Below are positions 55,095 through 64,000 of a DNA stretch of 64,000 nt, in pieces (within the stretch, counting starts at the first letter, position 1; every line of letters begins with the position of its first letter). The notes under the pieces were generated by a model. The model was not told the origin of the DNA, did not search any database, and worked only from the letters and a program-made list of their open reading frames with translations. Origin of the DNA: Rhynchospora pubera. Its lineage: Eukaryota > Streptophyta > Magnoliopsida > Poales > Cyperaceae. A program made the translations under genes and the position numbers. The DNA is taken from positions 47,852,812 to 47,916,811 of the forward strand of contig CM051461.1 in NCBI GenBank assembly GCA_028095005.1, in the 5' to 3' direction.

Positions 55095-55594
55095 AAAATG
55101 TGGCACCAAAACCTCCTCATTTTCGAATACCAACAGCTCTCTCTAAAATATCCCCGTACATATATCCGGAAAAAAAAATTTGAAATCAGTTACAGCGTGC
55201 TTGCACAGGTAGCAGTAATAGTTATCGGCATTGCTACTTAGTAAAGTTCTGTTAATTATTTCTGTAGAAAAGATAGGATGACTTCTGTACTTCCCATCTT
55301 TGTCACAAAAAAATAAAGAATATTACATGAAAATCACTGATTAGCAAGCTAAAATATCTTCATAAGACTTTTACGTCCCAATAATACAAGTCATCTTATA
55401 AATTGGAGATTCCTTTCCTTGTCTAGATGCGACGACCAGCCCGTTGTCCGTCAACTCATATCATCTAAAAGGAATAAGAAAAGTAATATTAGAAAGTGTG
55501 TAACTTTATGAAAAATTTGGATTGTTAATAATAAATTTGGGAGTAGTAAGAAGCTATTCTCTTATTCCTAGGCTCATCCAAACACAGCCAAAGT

Positions 55595-55974
55595 CGTTTG
55601 GATGGTATGGGAATAAGGAAGAATAACTTCTTCCTAAGCATCCAAACAAATTAGAAATAAAGAGAAGAATAACTTCTTCCTAGAAATATTTTCATCCTAA
55701 GAATAACTTCTTCCAACAATTATATATACATAATTTTAACAAAATTAGTTAAATACTAATATCAAAATGAAATTTTATGTGTTCTTTAATTAATACTTTA
55801 TTTAATATTAAAATAATAACTTTTAATAATTTATTTAAATTAATATTAATTTTCTTATTACTAACTCACCACATCCAAACAAATTTCTTATTTCCGAAAT
55901 AACACTTTTCTCACTCTTCCCAATATTTTTTCTTAAAATCCTTATTTCTTCCTTATTTTCATACCATCCAAACG
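55595..55974. mobile_element. MITE with CGTTTGGATGGTATG termini
   Basis: Left CGTTTGGATGGTATGGGAA, right the inverse TTTCATACCATCCAAACG, with AAGAATAACTTCTTCC blocks inside. A partial relative begins at 56448 (ccgtttggatggtgtggg). Confidence 0.7.
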
Positions 55975-56789
55975 AGCATCTATTCCTTGGGTTTGATGAG
56001 TGGTGCCTTCCAAGTCTAGGGAGTTCAAAGAAGTATTAAAATCATGGATATTAAAGTAACTTTATCATGGAATTTTTTTTAATGGATTTAAATTTAAAGC
56101 ATTCATTTAAAATGATGATAGATTATGATTTTGATAACAAATTGAATGAAGGATTTAGATTTGAGCTCATGTAAAGAAATATATACACAGACGCGATAGA
56201 ATTACCCATTAAAATAATATAACAATCATATAGGAAAAATAACAAGAATATAAATATAAATAAATAAATTTAGCGTGCTTTCTGGGACGCGTGGTTTGTA
56301 AATTTTCGAAATTGCTAATGGATACTTCCTATTTCGAAACTTCGTCCCAAGGAAGAAACATCTTGATATGATATGATCCGAGATGAATGATTATACTTAA
56401 TTTCTTTTTGTGAACGCTCAAAATACTTCTATACTACACAGGTTCCGTTTGGATGGTGTGGGAATAAGAGGAATAAGAAAAGAAGTGTGAATAAGTATTA
56501 AAAAGTGTGTAATTTTATGAAAAATTTAAATTATTTATAATAAATTTATTTTCTTATTTTCTTATTCCTTCGTTCCCACACCTCATCTCAGATATCCTAT
56601 ATACCATCCTTAGGATGGTGCCATCCTGCCATCCCAGCAGGCCCTTCAGCACACCTAGCCTATATCTCTTTGATTTAACTTTCTATTTTTATGTTTTGAG
56701 TTCTTATCCATTTTCCAACATTTCACATTTCTATCTTCGTAGAATTCTCTCTCTACGAAGATCGCTGATCTCTCTCTCTACTGAGATGT

Positions 56790-56790
<1 letters not shown>

Positions 56791-56840
<50 letters not shown>
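56791..56840. repeat. (CT)n microsatellite
   Basis: 50 bp of pure CT, followed by a repeat of the preceding ACNGAGATGTGCTCTC sequence. Confidence 0.98.
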
Positions 56841-56842
<2 letters not shown>

Positions 56843-56884
56843 GGAGATGTGCTCTCTCTCATCAGATCGAATCAGTTCACTAGT

Positions 56885-57180
56885 AAGTAACTCTCCTTCG
56901 CCATTATCAATCCTGAGATCGATTCTGCTGCATCTCGCAATTATACGGATTGAAATCGATCATTTCTCTCTGATCAAGTTAGATTAGATCACTGGTGAGT
57001 AACTCCTCTTTCGTCATTATCAATCCCTGAGATCGATTCTACTGCATCTCGCAATTATACAAATTTTACGATTTTCAGATCAGATCAAATCATTGATGAG
57101 GTTCTCTCTTTCGCCATTATCAATCGCTGAGGTCGATTCTTCTGTCTTGCAATTACACTGCGAATTTTACAATTTTCAAG
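56885..57180. repeat. Threefold repeat with splice-donor-like motifs
   Basis: Three head-to-tail copies of about 100 bp sharing CGCCATTATCAATC...GATCGATTCT and CTCGCAATTATAC (starting about 56885, 56995 and 57100). The first two units start with GTAAGTAACTC / GTGAGTAACTC, like a repeated 5'-splice donor after a CT-rich leader. Confidence 0.75.
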
Positions 57181-57628
57181 GTATTAATCTTAATTCTCAT
57201 CAATTTTTCTTTGACTAGGTTATCAATTTTCTATTGTCAGTAATTTATTAGCATAGGCTAATGATATGTATAAACTGATAAACAACATCTCTATGGTTGT
57301 AAATTGTATAATAATGAAACTTTGAATAATAGATAAATCATCTCTATACCATCTGACATTAGGGAAAGTTGAGCACCTACATATTTGAGAAAGTATTTTT
57401 AGCTGGTGCCTCACCTACACAAAGGACCGAGAGTATGAATTTATTTGTTAACTCGAAGACATGATTGAGGTACATTTTTTTTTTACTTACACACAGGTCA
57501 TTTCAGTTTCAATTTTCTATGGATGACTTTTCAACATGTCATTGTGGTTTCAATATTCTTATGTAACTTCTTTTAATTAATGGAGTATGTAATTATAAGA
57601 AATGAATATGTGATTACATTTAAAATAA

Positions 57629-58800
57629 GGGAGTAAATAATATCTAATAAGGGAGTACATATCAAGAACCTGGTAAATGTGTTTGGTATTTTAGCATAGG
57701 CTTAAAGAAGTACAAAACATAAAATAAGGGAGTAAATAATATCTAACAAGGGAGTACATATCAAGAAATTTTATTGTTTGTTTGTTGTTCTAATATAGGC
57801 TTAAAGAAGTACAAAATATAGGATAAGAGATTAAATAATATCTAACAAGGGAGTACATATCAAGAACCTTGGTATTTTAGCATAATATTAAAATAGTACA
57901 AAGTAAAGGATAAGTGAGTAAATAATATCTAACAAGGGAGTACATATCAAGAAGTTTTGTTGTTTATTTTTTGTTCTAATATAGGCTTAAAAGAGTACAA
58001 AATATAGGATAGAGAGTAAATAATATCTAACAAGGGAGTACATATCAAGAACCTGGCAGGTGGTCTGCTCATCCTGAGGATTCTCATTTGCAAGTTACTT
58101 AACAAGCCAGTACCATCTTGTCAGGTAATTTACATAAGGGATTATGTATTTGTTAATTATAAAATGTATTGAATTTTTGTACTCCTTTAAGCGTTTTGTT
58201 TGCTGTTTTAATATAGTCTTAAATGAGTACAAAATATAGGATAAGGGAGTAAATAATATTTAACAAGGGAGTACATATCAAGAACCTAGCAAGTGTGTTT
58301 GGTATTTTAGAATAACCTTAAAGGAGTACAAAATATAGAATAAGGGAGTAAATAATATTTAACAAGGGAGTACATATCAAGAAGCTTTGTTGTTTGTTTG
58401 CTATTCTAATATAGACTTAAAAGAATACAAAATATAGAATAAGAGATTAAATAATATCTAACAAGGGAGTACATATCAAGAAACTTTATTGTTTGTTTGT
58501 TGTTCTAATATATGCTTAAAGGAGTACAAAATATAGGATAAGAGAGTAAATAATATCTAACAAGGGAGTACATATCAAGAACCTGACAGGTGTGTTTGGT
58601 ATTTTAACATAATTTTAAAGGAAAACAAAATATAGTATAAGAGAGTAAATAATATCTAACAAGAGAGTACATATCAAGAACCTGACATGTGTGTTTGGTA
58701 TTTTAGTGTATGCTTAAAGGAGTACAAAATATATGATAAGGGAGTAAATAATATCTAATAACGGAGTATATATTAAGAACCTGACATGTGTGTTTATTCT
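57629..58800. repeat. Tandem array of about 100-bp units, two alternating types
   Basis: About eleven units carry GGGAGTAAATAATATCTAAC and AAGGGAGTACATATCAAGAA. One type continues AACCTG...TGTGTTTGGTATTTTAGCATA, the other AAGTTTTGTTGTTTGTTTG. The array is broken at about 58040-58200 by unrelated sequence. Confidence 0.9.
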
Positions 58801-58827
58801 AACATTGGACAATTCTATGTTTTGCAG

Positions 58828-58915
58828 ATTAATGTCAGTGATGATAAACGCGTTGTTGCTTACCGGCTACTACTAGATCCTATCAATGAGGTGAAGCCGA
58901 AATTTAGATCTGCAA
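58828..58915 (+). other. Isolated exon-like segment
   Basis: Acceptor TATGTTTTGCAG, then 29 open codons (starts INVSDDKRVVAYRLLLDP), then donor GCAA|GTGAGTG. GC and codon look are gene-like. The product is unidentified. It could be the 3' exon of a transcript whose leader is the CT-rich region at 56.7-57.2 kb, with the tandem array as intron. Confidence 0.35.
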
Positions 58916-59139
58916 GTGAGTGTGTTCTCTTTGATCTTGAGGAAGAAAGTTGAACTTGGTGGTTGACTGAGAAGATTACAAAACTTGGTCGTTGAGTATA
59001 ACTTAGTTGGTGCTGTTTGTTTTTTGTTCAGTGAATTTCATTTGGTGAATAACTCTTATTTGAACATGGTTGGATGGAAAGTTTATACTCCCTTTTTAAG
59101 AATTATATACTCTGTTATTGACATATTGTATTGAATTCT

Positions 59140-59510
59140 TATTTGCACAATTTGTCTGCTTGTTAAATACTAATTTGGTATTCCATATGTAGAAGTATAT
59201 ACTCCCATACGGAGAATTATTTACTTCCTTAATATTTCAATTTTTATCTGATTATTCTTATTTTCAAATTCATATATTAAATGCTTATTTGAATGTTTTG
59301 ACCAAAAATTATATAATTCCGTATGGAAAAGTATGTACTCCTCTCAGAAGAAGTATATGCTTAATATTTTCAATTCTTATTTGCACATTTTTTGTCTGCT
59401 TTTTAAATGCTAATTCTGTATTCCATATGTAGATGTATATACTCCCATACGTAGAATTATTTACTCTCTCAATATTTCTAATTCTTATTGAATTTTTATA
59501 TGATTATTCT
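59140..59510. repeat. Two diverged repeats of about 240 bp
   Basis: Both carry ATTCCATATGTAGA, then GTATATACTCCCATACG and GAATTATTTACTC, separated by a rearranged third relative. From 59510 to 60030 I see no gene; the sequence leads into the GH17 promoter. Confidence 0.7.
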
Positions 59511-60251
59511 TATGTAATTAATATAAGGCGATATCTATTATGGTTAAAATAAAACTAAAGTGATTATGAAATGATAATAAAAAATATATTGGTCAAAATA
59601 AAACTAAAAAGGCGCGTGAGTTGACTAAGGAGTTTGGGTGTTGTTTTTTTTTTTACATTGAAAATTCAAATCGCTAGAGTGAGGATTATGATTTTTTGAC
59701 CACGTGGACAACATCCAAAATTATGCACCAGATCTTCTTGGTCAAGTCACGTGGCCCCCATCTAGTGCATAAAATATTATTCGATTTATAATTAATATTA
59801 ATAGGCGGCAAAAATTATTGATGCAGTACAGCAGCAGCCCCCTCGCGTCCTCACCCAACGCAAATATTAGCCCAACACCAACCAACATCAGCGCCCAGCC
59901 CATTAATACGTGAAATATCCATTAGGATGGCAGGATGGCGATATATTAGGATGCCGCATATCAGCTCCGCCTCATCTAGAGAGAAGTAGAGAACGCATGA
60001 TGAACTGATGAAGTAGGCTACATTAAAACTCAAAAAGGCCCATATTATCGGCCCACTAGATTCCTCCGCTTCAAGATCCGAAATTACAATCCAACCCGTT
60101 TACAAGGTCCCACATCCTGTTAACCATTCTATGCTTTTAGCACTTTTCTCCTCACTTGACTATGACTAGTGTTCAAACCAAAGGCGCCAAATAACCTCTC
60201 TCTCTCTCTCTCTCGTCGTCTTTCTCTCTCTCAAAGAAACCAAGATCGGCC

Positions 60252-61789
60252 ATGAGAGAATCGGATCAAGCCCTTGGGAGATACGTGCTACTCCGCCTCA
60301 TCCTCTTACTTTGCGTCTTCTTCCCCATTGGATCATCTTTCTCCTTTGGAGGTGAATTTCAGCTCTAATTCGTTTCATTAATCGAAATGTTGTTCTTTTT
60401 TTGTTTCAGAATTTTCTCTTGGATCTTCCTTTTGATCTTTGTGCAAGATTCTTGTTAATCTTGTGTTGAATTGGAAGTTTTTTTGTTCAAGTCCGGTACC
60501 TGTTTGTGAAAATGCTGCTTTCATCCCTGGAACCTTTTGTACAATTTCGTCTTCCTTTTGTTTTATGTAAATAATTTTGTATGTATCTTTACTTCATAGA
60601 AAATAAAGCAAGAGACTACAAGTACATGTGAAATCTCTAATTTGTACATTCATCTTTCCAATTGAAAGATCTATTATTCTGTTCAATGTGAAATTTGTAG
60701 TTAGTGTTATAAACATTTTCCTCTATTCTTTTCATGGTTATATATTCAGGTCGAGGAATTGGAATTAACTATGGCAGATTAGGAAAAAATCTCCCACCTC
60801 CTGACATAGCTGTGAAATTGATCACCTCATCCCGCATAAAACATGTAAAAACCTTTGACATGGATCCTGTTGTGATCCAGGCTTTCACCAAGTCAAACAT
60901 AACTCTATCCCTTTGCATCCCTGATGAAGAACTCCCAGCTTTAGCCTCAGATCCGACAAGAGCTGACCTCATTGTACAAAGAAGCATTCTGCCATTCATG
61001 CACACCACCAAAATAACTTCAATTTCAGTGGGGAATGAGGTCTCAATGATGCCAGACCTTGCACCTCATCTCCTCCCGGCCATTAAAAATGTTTACTATT
61101 CTCTCAAAAAGTTCAAAATTCATAAAAGAATCAAAGTCTCAACAACCCATTCAGTGGCCGTCTTAGCAATTCGATCCCCTCCTTCACATGGCATTTTTCA
61201 AGAGTCAATAGCAGGTCCGATTATGAAACCTGTTCTGCGGTTTCTTAACAAAACCCAATCTCCTTTCATGGTGAACCTGTACCCATACCTAACCTACAAA
61301 GAAACCAGTGAAGTTCCTCTGGACTTTGCATTATTCACAGCAAAACCAAACCTTTACTACACTGACCCGAACACTAGGTTTGTCTACACAAACCTGTTTG
61401 ATATCTTGGTGGATGCATTAAATGCTGCTGCTGCTTCTCTGGGGTTCAACAACCTTACCTTGGTGGTGACCGAAACAGGTTGGCCAACTAATGGGCATGA
61501 AAATGACTATGCAGCTAGTTTGCAAAATGCAAAATTATTTAATCAAGGGTTGATCAAGCATGTGATGCGGGTACCAGTAGTAGGTACACCCATGCGACCT
61601 GGTGTACCTGTTATGGTGTATCTGTTTGCGCTTTTTGATGAAGACCTGAAGGTGGGAGAACCGACTGAGAATCACTGGGGTCTGTTTTATGCTAATGGAA
61701 GCAAGAAGTATGAGCTTGGACTTCAGAAGCATGGTGTTCTTCATAGAACAAAATTAGCCAATGGTGAAAACAAGTTTTCTCTCCTGTAA
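60252..61789 (+). CDS. Glucan endo-1,3-beta-glucosidase (GH17), 379 aa
   Basis: Exons 60252-60351 and 60750-61789 with a GT-AG intron, joining in frame at Gly34. Residues 1 to about 31 form a signal peptide (LRLILLLCVFFPIGSSFSF), and the GH17 domain starts GRGIGINYGRLG. The acid/base Glu130 is in GNEV and the nucleophile Glu275 in TETGWP. The C-terminal FALFDEDLK and ENHWGLFY are intact. There is no X8 (CBM43) domain and no GPI-type tail. The enzyme hydrolyses beta-1,3-glucan (callose) in the wall or apoplast. A GGCCCACTAG block and CT-rich leader precede it and are shared with the two pseudogene copies at 8 and 15 kb. It looks functional and is the only such copy here. Confidence 0.93.
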
Positions 61790-61813
61790 CAGCCACATCC
61801 ATTTCACTTTCAG

Positions 61814-62304
61814 GTATCTTTGTTTTTTCACTGTTGAGTTAATTTCCCCCCGTCATTTGATCAATGAATAGAGTAATTTCATTTCATACACTTTAGGGTG
61901 TTCTAAAGGAAAATAGGTACTGGTCACAGCAGAAAAGGTATTTGCACCAAGTTTGGGCATGAAATGCTCCTGATAAATTGATAATTCTGGAACATTGGCA
62001 GTGAATCAGGATGGTACAGTACTGATCACTGTCATCAAGCATATGATTACTCAACCCACTAGTTTTGCTACTGGCATGCTTTAAAGTAACTGTTTTGATG
62101 ACATGCTGAGGAGCTATATATATATACTGCTTATATGACTCAATAAACACTAACTTGATTACTGAACCCACTAGTTTTGCTTATATGACATCAACATGTG
62201 CTCTGCCTTATATCAGCTTAGTTACATTTTTATTTAATTTAAATGAATGCACTTACTTTCTAACTATCTTATTTTAAGTTCTATGATTTATGATTTGCTT
62301 GCAG
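61814..62304 (+). other. Intron in the GH17 3' UTR
   Basis: Donor TTTCAG|GTATCT after the stop codon, acceptor TTGCTTGCAG|GTGTTCAACTG, and a last non-coding exon to about 62425. The arrangement is preserved in pseudogene 1, where the 4-kb Mutator element inserted in the same intron. An intron after the stop can make a transcript sensitive to nonsense-mediated decay. Confidence 0.55.
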
Positions 62305-62424
62305 GTGTTCAACTGCTGCTGCACTAGAAAATGCAACCAAGAAGTAGAAGGGAAAGGAAAGAAAATTAAGTGCACAAATGAAGATTTTTCTGATTCCTTG
62401 TATTCACTGGAATGTGAATAAGAA

Positions 62425-63239
62425 ACTAGAATTTGTAAATATTTCACTTCTTCAAACTCAGAAGAATCTATAGGATACTTTTATACATTAGATTTTTTAT
62501 ATTTTCTTTCTGAAATCAAGAGTTTAATGTATAGCATTATGTTCTGTATTGCACAACTTTCCTGAAAAGCATCTGGATCCTAATCTGATCTACAGCTAAA
62601 TTCCATTTATTAGTTTTATACCTTTTTCCGATTGTTTTTTTTCTTAAAAGAGAGTAATAAAATACTGGATAATACAATCCCAATGAGGTACAGCACGCCC
62701 GATTTAAAGCTCGGCACATCCCAATTCCCTAGGTACCAGAAAGGTACATTTATTTAGATTAACGACGCTGATATAGGCAAGCGGCGCTATATTATAAGAA
62801 GGCCTAGTGTGGTCACAAATTTATTTTTTTTCAATTTGACATTCTTAGTTTTATATGCCAACTTGGATTGCTATCAAGTGAGAATTCGTAAATGTCGATC
62901 TTCACTGTGAGCTCTCAGAACAAATTCATCTTTAGAGAGGCTGACATAAATTGCGTGTTACGCCACACGTCTTTTAATTACAATTTTGCATATAGTGTTT
63001 GACAAAAACATAGATGACTTCATCATCTTCATTTCTTTTTATTTCATCCAAGATATATCAAACAAACTGCCACTGTATGACTGAAGAGCAGTATATGAAC
63101 TCATAAGAAAAAGTCTATTTCATGTCTCTATAAAACCATGACTCTTTCATCTCATGAAGATTACCTTCTAACCATTTTAAACTCAACATTTCCATATACC
63201 TACTAAAAGACCATTATGGCCTTATTTATCCAAAATTCA
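62425..63239. other. Intergenic stretch before the protease gene
   Basis: AT-rich with no recognisable gene or repeat. The part next to 63239 is presumably the 3' UTR of the minus-strand protease gene. Confidence 0.5.
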
Positions 63240-64000
63240 TCAACAACCTCTGGGAACAAACCCAATTCTCTCTCTATCTGCATCAAACACAACTCTAAAC
63301 CCCTGTTGCTGTATATTACCTATAATAGAAACACCACTATCAGTACCGGCAAATGCAAAGCAGAATGTTCCCTGTGTATCAACTGGTATAAGGTAATTCT
63401 CTGGTGGAAGTGCCACAACAGCACCACCCGCAAAATGCATTGCCAATGTTGGAACTTTCACCTCTGAATGGGCAGAGAGATCATAGCATGTGTCGAATAG
63501 AGAAAACCCACCAGCTGTGCGCTTCAACCCAGCTGTACCAGCCCGAAATGCATCACGTACCGCCACATACACGCCATGGGCTAGCCTTGTGACGGAAGTA
63601 CCAGAGTCAACTATCACACCCCCTCTTCCAGTTTTCCGGTTGAGACGCAGATCAGACTCTGCAAATCCTGAAACCGGGGTCCCACCGATGCTGATGCCTA
63701 TCAACTGAACATAGTAAAAAGTTGCCAATTTAGGGTTTCTGACCATAGGGGTGAAGGCAATACCAGCTGATACTGACCCTGATCCAAAAACAATTGAAGA
63801 AGGTTTTGGTGGTGCACCAGAACTGGTACGATCAACAAGGCAATACGAAAATTGGCGTCCATATCGGTGTGCTAGTTGTGAGGGAAAGGACAGAGATCCC
63901 CGACCCAGACCAACAAGCCCGGCTGCCGCTACAAACAACCCCTCATTGTCATGGCCACAACCAACTACCACACGACCAATGCGGGCACCACCAGAAAATG
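63240..64000 (-). CDS. Pepsin-like aspartic protease (A1 family), 3' part, runs off the window
   Basis: The frame is open from the window edge to the stop at 63240 (253 codons), without an intron. It begins FSGGARIGRVVVGCGHDNEG, in the N-terminal lobe after the first catalytic site (outside the window). It has the second catalytic motif VIVDSGTSVTRL and the plant A1 C-terminal block TFCFAFAGTDSGVSIIGNIQ, GFRVVFDADRERIGF. Cysteines such as FDTCYDLS match the nepenthesin-like/ASPG1 group, which are secreted or apoplastic proteases. No defect is seen in this part. Confidence 0.92.
   Translation of the reverse strand, partial: FSGGARIGRVVVGCGHDNEGLFVAAAGLVGLGRGSLSFPSQLAHRYGRQFSYCLVDRTSSGAPPKPSSIVFGSGSVSAGIAFTPMVRNPKLATFYYVQLIGISIGGTPVSGFAESDLRLNRKTGRGGVIVDSGTSVTRLAHGVYVAVRDAFRAGTAGLKRTAGGFSLFDTCYDLSAHSEVKVPTLAMHFAGGAVVALPPENYLIPVDTQGTFCFAFAGTDSGVSIIGNIQQQGFRVVFDADRERIGFVPRGC

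Noticed and set aside
61535..61744. Antisense frame in the GH17 gene
   Set aside because: Shadow of the intact glucanase coding sequence.

Overview
The window is nuclear DNA of a flowering plant, most likely a eudicot. Three things point to this: plant-type intron-containing genes (a malectin/LRR receptor kinase, GH17 glucanases, a pepsin-like aspartic protease), AT-rich intergenic DNA, and a dense load of plant transposons (Mutator, CACTA, hAT, copia, L1 LINE, SINE) together with an endogenous badnavirus-like pararetrovirus. I cannot name the species from sequence alone.

Layout. 1-8046: a foldback Mutator-like element, cut off by the window start, holds a second Mutator-type TIR element (540-7096, 9-bp target duplication). 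That element contains a decayed badnavirus-like genome on the minus strand, and the viral leader was later hit by an hAT MITE (1078-1621). 8047-14725: a dead GH17 glucanase copy, split by a 404-bp Mutator MITE and a 4-kb gene-bearing Mutator element (10169-14160). 15463-17745: a second dead GH17 5' end, carrying another foldback copy and another hAT MITE. 17987-25924: an L1-type LINE with a 19-bp target duplication, containing a solo LTR. 26441-45569: a 13-exon minus-strand receptor kinase gene. Its exons join in frame to 879 codons although its introns hold an 8.8-kb CACTA element (with a captured dsRNA-binding-domain gene fragment), LINE pieces and an hAT MITE. 45.8-60 kb: intergenic DNA with MITEs, a decayed copia element with SINEs, and tandem repeats. 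60252-61789: the apparently intact GH17 glucanase. 63240-64000: the 3' part of an aspartic protease gene that runs off the window.

The host genes are a small same-strand GH17 family (one intact, two wrecked) flanking a receptor kinase in the opposite orientation, plus the protease. Everything else is nested mobile DNA, and many insertions are bounded to the base by target-site duplications.

The most unusual structure is the 4-kb Mutator element. Each of its four short, head-to-head arranged reading frames lies downstream of a TATA-like box, and upstream of each box is a cluster of near-identical 19-bp palindromes (ACGCGTTTTATAAACGCGT type), 14 in all. Two of these form part of an almost perfect 83-bp palindrome in the middle of a divergent promoter. 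A 40-bp-arm hairpin lies in its first transcription unit. Next in interest are the virus-inside-Mutator-inside-foldback nest and the CACTA element that carries an RNA-silencing-type dsRNA-binding domain.
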